The translations under genes and the position numbers were made by a program. A DNA stretch of 64,000 nt, from NCBI GenBank assembly GCA_002482535.1, contig DLGE01000001.1, positions 1 to 64,000 of the forward strand, in the 5' to 3' direction. This stretch comes from Peptococcaceae bacterium UBA7702 (lineage in GTDB: Bacteria; Bacillota; Dehalobacteriia; UBA7702). Below the pieces are notes generated by a model. That model was not told the DNA's origin. It saw only the letters and a program-made list of their open reading frames with translations, and ran no database searches. Of the stretch, positions 39,682 through 48,899 are shown in pieces; position 1 is the first letter of the stretch, and each line of letters begins with the position of its first letter.

Positions 39682-39711
39682 GCGCTTTTTCCGCGGTTTC
39701 TTTGGGAAAAA

Positions 39712-39741
39712 GCATGATTTTAAAGGGTTTTGGACATATTA
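39712..39741 (+). promoter_or_regulatory. sigma-G-like promoter of the gerA operon
   Basis: GCATG (39712-39716), 18 nt, CATATTA (39735-39741). Both halves fit the sigma-G consensus (GnATR and CATnnTA) expected for germinant receptor operons. No sigma-A boxes are seen. Confidence 0.7.
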
Positions 39742-39772
39742 CAGATATGATATGAGACAAAGGAACGGTGAA

Positions 39773-41323
39773 ATGAAAGGTCTTTTTAAGCTTAGAAAGA
39801 AACAGGAAAAGGTTGATGCCAAAGTCGCCGATCTCAACCAGCCTCTGACAGAGCATGTTTTGACGGCTTCCTTGACGGAGAACATCGCCATCATCGACGA
39901 GCTTTTTGCCGACGTCGACATTATGCGTAAAAAATATATCGATAATATGCATGATAAGAAGATAAAGTACTGTATTGTTTATACGGACGGCGTCGTCAAT
40001 AATGCCATTATCGATGAAAATCTGATCAAACCGCTTCTCTTGTCCACGGTTTCGCTGAAAGGCACCGATCCCATTGAAACCGTGATGACGGAGATCTTGC
40101 AGATCAACGAGATGGAGGAGACGGAAAGCTTTCGTGAGATCGTCGAGGCGGTGACTTACGGCGATACCGTCCTCTTTGTGGAAGGCGCCGCCAAAGCCGT
40201 GATCCTCAATACGAAATGTTTTGACGTCAGAGCGATTTCGGAACCGGAGAGCGAAAAGAATTTGAGCGGGCCCCGGGAAGGTTTTACCGAAGCGCTGCTG
40301 ATGAACCTTTCTTTGGTTCGGCGTAAAGTGCGGACCGCGGATTTAAAGGTCAAGTGTCTTACTTTGGGGCGCCGCACCAAAACGAAGGTCGCAGTGTGTT
40401 ACATGGACGGCATCGTCAATCAGGACATTTTGGCGGAGGTGTACCGTCGTCTGGCTAAAGTTGATATTGACGCCATTCTTGATACGAACTATATCACCGA
40501 ATTGGTGCGGGACAACCGTTGGTCTCCCTTCCGGACCAGCGGTTATACGGAACGCCCCGACGTTGTGGTCGGTAAAATCATGGAAGGCCGGGTGGCCATT
40601 TTTGTTGACGGTACGCCGACGGTGATGACCGTGCCTTATTTATTCATTGAGAATTTTCAGAGCAGCGAAGATTATTACCTGAGTTTTTATTATACGTCCT
40701 TTTCCAGGATGATTCGGATTTTAGGATTTTTTCTCACCATCAGCGTCCCCGGTTTCTATATTGCCATTGTGGCCTTTCATCACGAGATGATGCCATTGCA
40801 GCTGTTCATCAGCATTACCGCGGAGCGGCAGAGCGTGCCTTTGCCCGCGGCTTTGGAAGCCGTTGTCATGCTCCTGGTCTTCGATATCATCCGCGAAACC
40901 GGGGTGCGTATGCCCTCCAATATCGGTCAGGCTTTCAGTATTGTCGGCGCTCTGGTCATCGGCCAGGCGGGGGTGGAAGCAAAGCTTGTGGCTGCGCCGA
41001 TGATCATCATCATCGGCTTAACGGGGATCACCAGTCTGTTGGTACCGAAAATGAACGCCTCTGTAATCTATATCCGTGTTTTTCTGCTGATCCTGGCCTC
41101 GACCTTTGGTCTTTTTGGCCTGATTTTAGGTCTTTCCTGTGTTTTCATTCATATGCTCAATTTGCGTTCCTTCGGTATACCTCAGCTTTCCTTGGTGGGT
41201 AAACTCCGTTACCAGGACGTGAAAGATACCTATGGGAGAGCGCCTTGGTGGCAAATGATACAGCGTCCCTTGTTTGCCGCAAATAAGGTGCGGGGCAATT
41301 ACGGCGGAGATCATCATGATTAA
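39773..41323 (+). CDS. gerA: spore germination receptor A subunit (GerA/GerKA family)
   Basis: 516 residues from the ATG at 39773 (AAAGGAACGGTG upstream). A large cytoplasmic N-terminal part (about 1-290) with the family stretches CIVYTDGVVNNAIIDENL and FVEGAAKAVILNT, then RPDVVVGKIMEGRVAIFVDG. It is followed by five or so membrane segments (about 315-460) with RMIRILGFFLTISVPGFYIA. With the B and C subunits it forms a germinant receptor in the inner spore membrane. The longer open frame from 39680 includes the promoter and is not used. Confidence 0.94.
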   Translation: MKGLFKLRKKQEKVDAKVADLNQPLTEHVLTASLTENIAIIDELFADVDIMRKKYIDNMHDKKIKYCIVYTDGVVNNAIIDENLIKPLLLSTVSLKGTDPIETVMTEILQINEMEETESFREIVEAVTYGDTVLFVEGAAKAVILNTKCFDVRAISEPESEKNLSGPREGFTEALLMNLSLVRRKVRTADLKVKCLTLGRRTKTKVAVCYMDGIVNQDILAEVYRRLAKVDIDAILDTNYITELVRDNRWSPFRTSGYTERPDVVVGKIMEGRVAIFVDGTPTVMTVPYLFIENFQSSEDYYLSFYYTSFSRMIRILGFFLTISVPGFYIAIVAFHHEMMPLQLFISITAERQSVPLPAALEAVVMLLVFDIIRETGVRMPSNIGQAFSIVGALVIGQAGVEAKLVAAPMIIIIGLTGITSLLVPKMNASVIYIRVFLLILASTFGLFGLILGLSCVFIHMLNLRSFGIPQLSLVGKLRYQDVKDTYGRAPWWQMIQRPLFAANKVRGNYGGDHHD

Positions 41324-42452
41324 AAAGTGCCTTTGTATGCTTCTTGTTCTATCGTTCCTCCTTCCTCTAAGCGGTTGCTGGAATTACCGGGGCTTAAATG
41401 AAATGATCGTCATTGTCGGCCTCGCCATTGATAAAAATGACAGTGACGGCTATAAAGTGACCTTCGAAACGGTGGATCTGAATACCTCCGTAAAGGAAAG
41501 CGGGCCGAAAAGCAAAATGATCGAAGCTGAGGGAAAAACGATTTTTGACGCGGTGCGCAACGCGAAAAAGCGAGTCACCAGCAAACTCTATTTAGGCCAG
41601 GCGCAGATTGTGATCATCAGTGAAGAACTCGGCCGCGAACAGGATATTGAGGAATTGATTGACTGGTGTATGCGGGACGGGGAATGCCGGGAAACGATGT
41701 ATTTTCTCATTTCCCAGGAAAAGACGGCTGGCGAAGTTCTTTCAGCTCCCGGTCTTGATCAGCCTCTGATTTCCAATGAAATTAAAAAAATTCTGGAAGC
41801 TGATCAGACGGTTACCTCTTCCACAATTTCTATGGAATTATATCAAATTTTTGATCGGGTGAGAGCGCAAGGGAAAGATCTGACCCTGCCCGCCATTCAT
41901 AATATAAAAAATGACGGTGGGACTTTCTGCGAGATCAACGGTATCGCTGTCTATAAAGGCTCTCGACTCGCCGGTTTTTTATCGTCGGAGGAAACGAAAT
42001 ACGTTCTTTTTGTCATCGATAAGGTCGAAGGGGGACTCCTCATTTTAACCCCCACCGGGAAGGTGAAGGAAACTTCCTTGGAAATCAGTAAGAACAAAAC
42101 ACGTACGTCTTTCCAGCATAAAGACGGTAAAATAATCTTTACGATCAAGACAGAAACAGATGTGTATCTCGATGAGTATATGGGTAAGGAAGATGCTCTC
42201 TCTGACAAACAGACCAAAGCCATAGAGGATGCCGCCGAAAAAATGCTGGAAGAGAACATCGCCGCTGTCATTGATACGGTCCAGACAAAATACAACGCGG
42301 ATATTTTTGGCTTCGGTAATAAGATCTATAAAAAGGATTTTGATTTTTGGCAGAAACAAAAAGATCATTGGGATGAGATATTTCCCAATATCGAAGTAAA
42401 CGTAGAGTCCACTGTTCATATCTTAAACACCGCCGCCATCAGGGAAACATGA
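41316..42452 (+). CDS. gerC: spore germination receptor C subunit, lipoprotein (Ger(x)C)
   Basis: 378 residues from the ATG at 41316, which overlaps gerA by 8 nt. A lipoprotein signal ends in LPLSGCW (Cys about 20). The Ger(x)C domain follows, with the family pattern CWNYRGLNEMIVIVGLAID and the three-domain layout. It anchors to the outer face of the inner spore membrane and is required for receptor function. Confidence 0.93.
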   Translation: MIKKCLCMLLVLSFLLPLSGCWNYRGLNEMIVIVGLAIDKNDSDGYKVTFETVDLNTSVKESGPKSKMIEAEGKTIFDAVRNAKKRVTSKLYLGQAQIVIISEELGREQDIEELIDWCMRDGECRETMYFLISQEKTAGEVLSAPGLDQPLISNEIKKILEADQTVTSSTISMELYQIFDRVRAQGKDLTLPAIHNIKNDGGTFCEINGIAVYKGSRLAGFLSSEETKYVLFVIDKVEGGLLILTPTGKVKETSLEISKNKTRTSFQHKDGKIIFTIKTETDVYLDEYMGKEDALSDKQTKAIEDAAEKMLEENIAAVIDTVQTKYNADIFGFGNKIYKKDFDFWQKQKDHWDEIFPNIEVNVESTVHILNTAAIRET

Positions 42453-42464
42453 AAGCGTGGGTAT

Positions 42465-42683
42465 ATGGTTGTTTTTATCTTGGTAATTTTATATCTTTTT
42501 ACGCTTGCAGTAGACTTTTTACCTCGGCGAAAAGAGCGTGGCAAAAAAGAAACCGCCCTTTATGTCTCACTTTTGGCCGTCAGTTTTTGCGTGTTGATGC
42601 TCTACTGCTTTGGCGTTAAGATCCCCAGCCCCCATGAACCCATCGAGTATGTTGTAGAAAAGATATTCATGACTTCCAGGTGA
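42465..42683 (+). CDS. small two-helix membrane protein in the ger operon
   Basis: 72 residues with two hydrophobic segments (about 2-18 and 31-50) separated by a Lys/Arg-rich turn. It lies 12 nt after gerC and 22 nt before gerB. Small membrane proteins, sometimes called D subunits, occur in some Firmicutes receptor operons and tune receptor activity; this may be one, but I see no specific match. The ribosome binding site is weak, so it may rely on coupling to gerC. Confidence 0.65.
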   Translation: MVVFILVILYLFTLAVDFLPRRKERGKKETALYVSLLAVSFCVLMLYCFGVKIPSPHEPIEYVVEKIFMTSR

Positions 42684-42705
42684 TTTCGGAAAAGGAGACG
42701 CATTT

Positions 42706-43800
42706 ATGCAAAAAGAAACGATATCCTCGCATCTGGCCGTTTGTATCTTGATCCTTTTTATTTTTGGCAGCAGTGTAATTCTGGGGGTCAACTGTGATGC
42801 AGAACAGGATTCCTGGATTTCTCTGATCTTAGCGCTGTTATTGACACTGCCTTTTCTCTTGATTTACGCGAGAATCATGAAGCTGTTTCCGGAAAAAGAT
42901 ATTTTTGAAATCATTGAAACCGTCTTCGGTAAGATTTTCGGTAAATGTTTCATCCTTTTGCTGAGTTGGTATGGGCTGCACCTTTGCGCCTTGGTTTTAC
43001 GAGATTTTTCAGAATTCGTTGAGATTTCATTCATGCCGGAGACGCCCCAGGTGCCGATTATGATCATTATGATTGTGGTGGTGGCCTATATGGTGGTCAG
43101 CGGTGTGAAGACGATGGGCCGCTGGTCCTTGGGGGTGCTTCCTTTTATCCTGTTTGTCGTCGTGCTGACCACAACTTTAGCGATCCATAAAATGGATTTT
43201 ACCAACATTCAGCCGGTGTTGGAACATCATTTTAGAACAATTTTTGTCGGCTCTTATAAGCTTTTTACTTTTCCCTTAGCTGAAACGGTCCTGTTTTTGG
43301 TCATTGCCGACGCGGTAAGGAAGGAGGACAGCCCCTATCGGATTTATCTTTATGCCATTTTTTTTGGCGTCCTGGTACTGCTTATCGTCATTTTACGCAA
43401 TATGCTGCTTTTGGGCTCGGAGGTTGTATGTGCGGAATACTTTCCTTCCTATATGGCGGCAAGGATCCTTAGCGTCGCCGATTTTATGGCCCGCATAGAG
43501 GGAAGCATCGCCATGAACTTTATTTTAGCGGGGGTCGTGAAAATGGCGGTATGTCTCATTGCCGCTACCAAGGGACTGGCGTATCTGTTTCATTTGGCAA
43601 ACTACAAACAGATTGTTTTTCCCATGGCCTTGCTGTCTATGGCGCTGTGTGTCACCCTCTACAGCAACGCCATGGAAATGTTCGATTTTTTAGATATTTA
43701 TCAGTATTACGCCATTCCTTTTCAAATCATTATTCCTTTGTTGATCTGGCTTTTTGCTGAAATAAAAATACGCCGGCAAAAAGTGCCGGAGGCACAGTAA
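42706..43800 (+). CDS. gerB: spore germination receptor B subunit (GerB/endospore germination permease)
   Basis: 364 residues with ten membrane segments of the amino acid permease (APC) fold: LAVCILILFIFGSSVILG in TM1, and TFPLAETVLF in TM6, the region linked to germinant sensing in B subunits. It is the last gene of the operon. The ribosome binding site is AAAGGAG. The gene order A-C-small-B is seen in Clostridia. A terminator follows. Confidence 0.93.
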   Translation: MQKETISSHLAVCILILFIFGSSVILGVNCDAEQDSWISLILALLLTLPFLLIYARIMKLFPEKDIFEIIETVFGKIFGKCFILLLSWYGLHLCALVLRDFSEFVEISFMPETPQVPIMIIMIVVVAYMVVSGVKTMGRWSLGVLPFILFVVVLTTTLAIHKMDFTNIQPVLEHHFRTIFVGSYKLFTFPLAETVLFLVIADAVRKEDSPYRIYLYAIFFGVLVLLIVILRNMLLLGSEVVCAEYFPSYMAARILSVADFMARIEGSIAMNFILAGVVKMAVCLIAATKGLAYLFHLANYKQIVFPMALLSMALCVTLYSNAMEMFDFLDIYQYYAIPFQIIIPLLIWLFAEIKIRRQKVPEAQ

Positions 43801-43815
43801 AGGAAAAACAGGGGT

Positions 43816-43870
43816 AAAAAGAGAGGGTGTCCCAAAAGCCATGAAATGACTTAAGGGACACCCTCTCTTT
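43816..43870. terminator. bidirectional terminator after gerB
   Basis: A 16-bp perfect stem (AAAGAGAGGGTGTCCC with its complement) around a 21-nt loop, between convergent genes. Confidence 0.85.
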
Positions 43871-43899
43871 ACATATAAAACTGCCGGTGAGGCAGCAAT

Positions 43900-44751
43900 T
43901 TATGATTGAGCTTCGTCGGTGCCGGGACGACCGCTGAAAAGCGGGCGTTTGGCGATAACCATGGCTTCCGTCGGGGAAAGCTTCTTTTTGAGTTTGCTTC
44001 CCTTTGAAGAGTCCGTTCTCTTTTCTGAAGAGGCCGCTTTCTTTTCACTTTTCCGATTGACTTTGGCGATGATCATCTTTTCCCATTGGGGGCCTTTTTT
44101 CCAGGAGTAAATAAAGGCGGCGATGACCAAAGCTCCCAAAGGTAGGTAAGCCCAGACGGGCAGCGAAAAGACGCTCATGCCGACGAGGCAGCTGATGACC
44201 AAGCCCCAAGGACGTCCGATGGCGGCGGCAAGAAGAAAGAAGCGCCAGCGAATGTTGACGAGACCCGCGACGTAGCAAAGAATATCGTCGGGAAAGAAGG
44301 GGAAGAAAAACATCAGCAATAACAGCAGATTTTTCCGCTCTTCAAAGGAGTGGATGTATTTGTCCACCTTGTGCTTATCCAAAAATAGGTCGATGAGGGG
44401 TCTGCCCAAATATCTGGCCAGGGCAAAACTGATGCAGGACCCCGCGATGGTGGCGGCGGAACAGATCAGAAACGTCTTGACGAAACCGAAAAGCATGGCC
44501 GAGGCCGCCACAATGACGCCGCCGGTGGCAGGGAGAAAAACGACGCCGAACATTTGCAGCAGGAATACCACGAGGTATCCTTTGGCGCCCAAATTTTCAA
44601 AATACGCCTCCAAAGCCGCGGGATCGCCCAAAAGCGGCACCAGACCGGAATGGATGAACCAGCGGAGGCCCAGCCCCAGGATGACGATGAGGGCCAGAAA
44701 ATAGAAAATAGGGACAACCTTATATTTCAATAATTTTTGATAGAGCAACAT
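43900..44751 (-). CDS. TVP38/TMEM64 (DedA-like) membrane protein
   Basis: 283 residues with about six membrane segments. The SNARE-associated/VTT domain lies at about 60-190 and has the family FLPATGGVIVAASAMLFG stretch, then ARYLGRP and FFPFFPDDILCYVAG. The C-terminus is a Lys/Ser-rich cytoplasmic tail of about 60 residues. Members act as lipid scramblases or undecaprenyl-phosphate translocases; the substrate here is not shown. The start is ATG 44751 with a weak binding site; TTG 44757 is possible. Confidence 0.85.
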   Translation of the reverse strand: MLLYQKLLKYKVVPIFYFLALIVILGLGLRWFIHSGLVPLLGDPAALEAYFENLGAKGYLVVFLLQMFGVVFLPATGGVIVAASAMLFGFVKTFLICSAATIAGSCISFALARYLGRPLIDLFLDKHKVDKYIHSFEERKNLLLLLMFFFPFFPDDILCYVAGLVNIRWRFFLLAAAIGRPWGLVISCLVGMSVFSLPVWAYLPLGALVIAAFIYSWKKGPQWEKMIIAKVNRKSEKKAASSEKRTDSSKGSKLKKKLSPTEAMVIAKRPLFSGRPGTDEAQS

Positions 44752-44897
44752 AGGCAACTCATTTCTTTATTTTTTCTTTTCTCTATTGTTAGCCGTAGTT
44801 TAACAAAGACATAAAACGATGGCGTGAAAAACCGATGTTTTTCTTGTGTATACATTAATTTTTCCAGCCCTCTGCCCTTTTTTCCCAGGAAAACCGT

Positions 44898-45107
44898 TTA
44901 TTGGAGAATCGGTTCTTCGTCAAAGGTGAACAAATCCTCGATGGGCACGTGAAGATAACGGGAGATGCGATAGGCCAACTCCAGAGAAGGGTTGGTTTTG
45001 TTGGCTTCGATGCGGCAAATGGTCTCTCTGCTGACGCCGCAGAGATCCGCGAGGTTTTGTTGGGAAATTTCCATGGCGAAACGGTACTTTTTGATTTTAT
45101 TCTGCAT
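44898..45107 (-). CDS. small Cro/CI-type HTH regulator
   Basis: 69 residues: MQNKIKKYRFAMEISQQNLA starts an HTH_3 domain, with GVSRETICRIEANKTNP as the recognition helix and DNA-contact turn, like the YozG/YgzD group. The ribosome binding site AGAGGA is before the ATG at 45107. An inverted repeat, ATGTGAT (45120-45126) and ATCACAT (45157-45163), flanks its promoter and is a candidate operator. It is divergent from lon. Confidence 0.87.
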   Translation of the reverse strand: MQNKIKKYRFAMEISQQNLADLCGVSRETICRIEANKTNPSLELAYRISRYLHVPIEDLFTFDEEPILQ

Positions 45108-45196
45108 GACAAGTCCTCTTATGTGATTAAAATGATACAATATATGAAAATTATATCACATTTTATGGAAAATACAAGGTAATTATTGAGAAAAGA

Positions 45197-45225
45197 TTGA
45201 ATTTTCCGTGGTTTTACGATATGAT
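45197..45225 (+). promoter_or_regulatory. promoter of lon
   Basis: TTGAAT (45197-45202), 17 nt, TATGAT (45220-45225), partly overlapping a second TATAAT at 45225-45230. Confidence 0.65.
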
Positions 45226-45280
45226 ATAATACATCACTTTGAAAAATGCTTTGAGAATGGATAAGATGGAGGATGAGATT

Positions 45281-47734
45281 GTGCGTAAAAAAAATGACGC
45301 CAATGAAAAAATGCCGGCCGCCCCAGCGCTGTCTGCCCTTGCTGATGAAAAACAGTCCGCCTCTGCGGATCATTATAATGACGGCGATCCCGTGACGGCA
45401 AAAGAACTTCTGCGCCACGCCTGTTTTGAAATGCCGATTCTGCCTTTGCGCGGCGTTTTGGTTTTCCCTCATTCCGTGGTTCAGCTTGATGTGGGCCGGG
45501 AAAAGAGTATTCGCGCCATCAACGAGGCCGTGACCTACGAGGGGAAAGAAATTATTCTGGCCATGCAAAAAGACATCCATGTGGATGAACCTGATTTTGA
45601 AGATTTTTATCATATCGGTACCATTGCTACGATCAAACAGGTGCTGCGTCCTTCCGGCAGTACCCTCAGAATTGTGGTAGAGGGGATCAACCGCGTGGAA
45701 ATTCTGCGCCTTGCCGAAGAAAGCCAGTATTTCCTTGGCGAAGCGGTTCAACTGGAGATGCCGGGGCAGTATGAGAAAACCATGGAAGGGGAAGTTTACG
45801 CCAGAAAGGTCGTGAAGGAATTCGAATCCTTTGCCGCACTGGCCAAAAGAGTACCCCCGGAAATTATGGCTACCGTACTTTCCCTGGAAGACCAAAGCGC
45901 TCTGGCCGACGTCGTCGCCGCCCAGGTGCTGACGAAATTATCGGAAAAACAGGAGTTTTTGGAAATCATCGACGTGGAAACGCGTTTGAAAAAGCTCCTG
46001 GAAAATATGGCCAAAGAAGTGGATATTCTCAATCTGGAACGGAAAATCGGCAACGAAGTAAGGAAACAGATGGAGAAAAATCAGAAAGAATATTACCTCA
46101 GGGAGCAGATCAAGGCCATCAACAAGGAACTCGGTGAAGACGAAAACAAGGAAGACGAATGCCGCGCCTACCGCGATAAGGTCAAAGCGGCAAAAATGCC
46201 CAAGGAAGCTGAAGAAAAAGCCTTGCGGGAAATTGACCGCTTGCAGAAAACGCCGTCCACGGCGGCGGAAACGGCGGTGCTTCGTACGTATATTGATTGG
46301 GTGACCGATCTGCCCTGGTCCAAAAAAACCAAAGACCGTCTGAATCTGAAACGCGCAGAGGCGATTTTGAACGAGGATCACTATGGCCTCACCGAAGTCA
46401 AAGAACGTATCTTAGAATATCTTGCCGTATGCCAGTTGGCAAAGGACATCAAAGGTCCGATCCTCTGCCTCACCGGACCCCCCGGCGTTGGCAAAACGTC
46501 CCTGGCGAAATCGGTGGCCCGCGCCTTAAACCGCAACTTTGTGCGGATGTCCCTGGGCGGTGTCAAAGACGAGGCGGAAATTCGCGGCCATCGCCGCACT
46601 TACGTCGGTTCCATGCCGGGACGGGTGATCCAAAACATGAAAACAGCGGGTTCCGTGAACCCCGTGTTTCTCTTAGATGAAGTGGATAAGCTCGGCAACG
46701 ACTACAAGGGCGATCCCTCTTCGGCGCTGCTGGAAGTCCTCGATCCGGAACAGAACAACACCTTTGCCGATCATTTTATCGAAGTCCCCTACGATTTCAG
46801 CAAGGTTTTGTTCATTACCACCGCCAATGTGAAAAGCAATATTCCCCGACCCCTATTAGACCGCATGGAAGTCATTGAAATCAGCGGCTATACCGAAGAA
46901 GAAAAGGTAAAAATTGCCAAAAGTCACCTGATTCGGAAACAGCTTGTAAACCACAGCATTTCTGAAAAACAACTGAAAATTTCCGAAAGCGCCCTGCGGC
47001 AACTGATCAAAGAATATACCAGGGAAGCTGGAGTGCGTAATCTCGACCGTACCTTGGCGAAACTCTGCCGCGTCGCCGCCAAAGAACTGGTGACCAACGA
47101 AAAACAAACCGTCAGCATCACCCTGCGGAATCTCCATGATTATCTTGGGATGCCCAAATTCATCAAGGATAAAGCCTCGGGTAAAAACGGTGTTGGCATC
47201 GTGAATGGTCTCGCCTGGACCGAAGTTGGCGGAGAGATGCTCCAGGTGGAAGTTCAGGTGCTGCCGGGCAGCGGCAAATTGCAGCTCACCGGGCAGTTGG
47301 GAGACGTGATGAAAGAATCCGCTCAAGCGGCTTTGACTTATGTGCGCTCCATCGGCAAATCTCTGGGCCTCAAAGCCCATTTTGAAGAAAAGGTTGACAT
47401 TCATATCCACGTTCCCGAAGGCGCGGTACCCAAAGACGGTCCCTCCGCCGGGGTTACCATTGTGACGGCGCTGGCCTCCCGTTTGAGCAACCGAAAGGTC
47501 AGAGGCGACATCGCCATGACCGGCGAAGTGACGCTCCTTGGCCGTGTGCTGCCCATCGGCGGCGTGAAGGAGAAGGTTCTGGCGGCCTTTGCCGCCGGCA
47601 TCACCACGGTGCTGCTGCCCAAAGAAAACGAGCGGGATCTTGTGAAAATCCCGTCGGAAATTCGTGATAAGATGACCTTTGATTTTTGTGACCACGTCGA
47701 TGAGGTGTTAAAAATCGCCTTGCTGGAGAAATGA
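45281..47734 (+). CDS. lon: ATP-dependent protease Lon
   Basis: 817 residues from GTG 45281 (GGAGG 8 nt upstream); ATG 45257 and 45266 are in-frame alternatives with poorer sites. The Lon N domain begins at MPILPLRGVLVFPHSVVQLD (about residue 50). The AAA+ module has Walker A GPPGVGKT and Walker B VFLLDEVDK. The protease domain holds the catalytic Ser in PKDGPSAGV and Lys in GGVKEKVLAA. A polar leader of about 48 residues before the N domain is longer than usual and low in complexity. engB follows after 1 nt. Confidence 0.96.
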   Translation: MRKKNDANEKMPAAPALSALADEKQSASADHYNDGDPVTAKELLRHACFEMPILPLRGVLVFPHSVVQLDVGREKSIRAINEAVTYEGKEIILAMQKDIHVDEPDFEDFYHIGTIATIKQVLRPSGSTLRIVVEGINRVEILRLAEESQYFLGEAVQLEMPGQYEKTMEGEVYARKVVKEFESFAALAKRVPPEIMATVLSLEDQSALADVVAAQVLTKLSEKQEFLEIIDVETRLKKLLENMAKEVDILNLERKIGNEVRKQMEKNQKEYYLREQIKAINKELGEDENKEDECRAYRDKVKAAKMPKEAEEKALREIDRLQKTPSTAAETAVLRTYIDWVTDLPWSKKTKDRLNLKRAEAILNEDHYGLTEVKERILEYLAVCQLAKDIKGPILCLTGPPGVGKTSLAKSVARALNRNFVRMSLGGVKDEAEIRGHRRTYVGSMPGRVIQNMKTAGSVNPVFLLDEVDKLGNDYKGDPSSALLEVLDPEQNNTFADHFIEVPYDFSKVLFITTANVKSNIPRPLLDRMEVIEISGYTEEEKVKIAKSHLIRKQLVNHSISEKQLKISESALRQLIKEYTREAGVRNLDRTLAKLCRVAAKELVTNEKQTVSITLRNLHDYLGMPKFIKDKASGKNGVGIVNGLAWTEVGGEMLQVEVQVLPGSGKLQLTGQLGDVMKESAQAALTYVRSIGKSLGLKAHFEEKVDIHIHVPEGAVPKDGPSAGVTIVTALASRLSNRKVRGDIAMTGEVTLLGRVLPIGGVKEKVLAAFAAGITTVLLPKENERDLVKIPSEIRDKMTFDFCDHVDEVLKIALLEK

Positions 47735-47735
47735 T

Positions 47736-48317
47736 ATGAAGATCAAAAAGGCCGCGCTGGCTCAGACTGCTGCCTGGCAAAAACAGTATCCCCCCGTTCT
47801 CGACCTTGATATCGTCCTGGCCGGCCGCTCCAATGTGGGGAAATCGTCGTTGATCAACCGTTTGATCAACCGCAAAGGATTGGCTCGTACCAGTTCCAGC
47901 CCGGGAAAAACCAGAACGATCAACTTTTATCTCATCGATGATCATTGGTACTTCGTGGATCTTCCCGGTTACGGTTACGCCAAGGTCAGCAAAGGGGATC
48001 AAGAGGCCTTTAAAAAAATGGTTGAAGAATATTTCACCGCCCAACGGCCCCGGGTGATTTGGCAGATCGTCGATTTGCGTCATCCACCCACCGCCTTGGA
48101 TCAGCAGATGAACGCATATCTGCGCAGTCAGAACCTGCCTTTTATGGTGGTGGCGACGAAAGCCGATAAGCTCAGCAACAATGAGATTGCCAAGAACAAG
48201 GCGGTGATGCGCCGGGAGCTTAACTTGAAAGAGGAAGAGTTGGTGATTTTTTCAGCCCAGAGCGGCTTCAACAAAGAAGCGTTGTTGAAAACCATTGACC
48301 ATTTGTTGCGCCGTTAA
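47736..48317 (+). CDS. engB: ribosome biogenesis GTP-binding protein EngB (YsxC/YihA)
   Basis: 193 residues. G1 GRSNVGKSS (about 29-37), G2 TRT near 59-61, G3 DLPGYGYAKV, G4 TKADK and G5 SAQ. It acts in 50S subunit assembly. The lon-engB order is standard in Firmicutes. Its binding site (GGAGA) lies inside the end of lon. The terminator after it lies within the end of the convergent gene at 48321. Confidence 0.96.
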   Translation: MKIKKAALAQTAAWQKQYPPVLDLDIVLAGRSNVGKSSLINRLINRKGLARTSSSPGKTRTINFYLIDDHWYFVDLPGYGYAKVSKGDQEAFKKMVEEYFTAQRPRVIWQIVDLRHPPTALDQQMNAYLRSQNLPFMVVATKADKLSNNEIAKNKAVMRRELNLKEEELVIFSAQSGFNKEALLKTIDHLLRR

Positions 48318-48320
48318 GTT

Positions 48321-48713
48321 TCATATGTGCGGAACGCGTTGTGCGTTCCGCTTTTTTATGCTGCGTTGGCGCAGAAAACGGCCGCAACTTTCGCCCAGCA
48401 GCGTAAAAATAACGGCGACGGCCAAGGGTATCACCAACTTCAAATCGTCGCCAAAGGGCATATGGAAGCGGTTGGCGGCGTAGATCCCCCCGGCGAAAAG
48501 AAGAGCCGCAAAGAAAAGGGCGCCCCCTTCCTTGAACCGGAAAAGGCCATAGAGCATGCCGACGGCAAAGGCAAAGACAGAGGGAAAACCATACCATAGT
48601 AGGCGCGTCACAGACCAGGGCAGCAAAGTGAGGTTATTGAGGATGATGAAAACCAGCAGGGCCAGGGGCAAAGCCAAAAGGGTAGAGAGGCAAAATAAGC
48701 AGAATCGTTTCAT
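48321..48713 (-). CDS. small integral membrane protein of unknown function
   Basis: 130 residues with four hydrophobic segments (about 5-28, 36-57, 64-82, 90-108) and a basic C-terminal tail. The family is not recognised. The ribosome binding site GGAGGG is 7 nt before the ATG. Its last codons are formed by the engB terminator on the other strand. Composition and binding site support a real gene. Confidence 0.7.
   Translation of the reverse strand: MKRFCLFCLSTLLALPLALLVFIILNNLTLLPWSVTRLLWYGFPSVFAFAVGMLYGLFRFKEGGALFFAALLFAGGIYAANRFHMPFGDDLKLVIPLAVAVIFTLLGESCGRFLRQRSIKKRNAQRVPHI
48329..48357 (+). terminator. terminator of lon-engB, overlapping a convergent gene
   Basis: GCGGAACGC (48329-48337) pairs with GCGTTCCGC (48343-48351), then TTTTTT. 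It lies within the 3' coding end of the gene at 48321-48713. Confidence 0.85.
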
Positions 48714-48788
48714 GGCGCATCCCTCCGAATGTCAAAATGTTTTTGCTCTTATTTAGGAAGAAAAAAGAATATTTTCTCGCCAAAGTCC

Positions 48789-48878
48789 TTTTCACGCCGG
48801 ATCATTTGTGTTATACTAAAAAAGATATTAAACTGGCATTTTATGTGTACAGACGCGAAATAATGCGCGTAATTTTTT
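48789..48878 (+). promoter_or_regulatory. promoter and short leader of valS
   Basis: TTTTCA (48789-48794), 17 nt, TATACT (48812-48817). The leader of about 80 nt has a small hairpin (ACGCG 48853-48857 with CGCGT 48866-48870) followed by AATTTTTT. It is far too short for a T-box and no T-box sequence is present. Confidence 0.6.
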
Positions 48879-48899
48879 GCAGCGTGAAGGAGGCTTATT

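Noticed and set aside
48757..48899. T-box riboswitch before valS
   Set aside because: The leader is too short and has no T-box core sequence or specifier stem.
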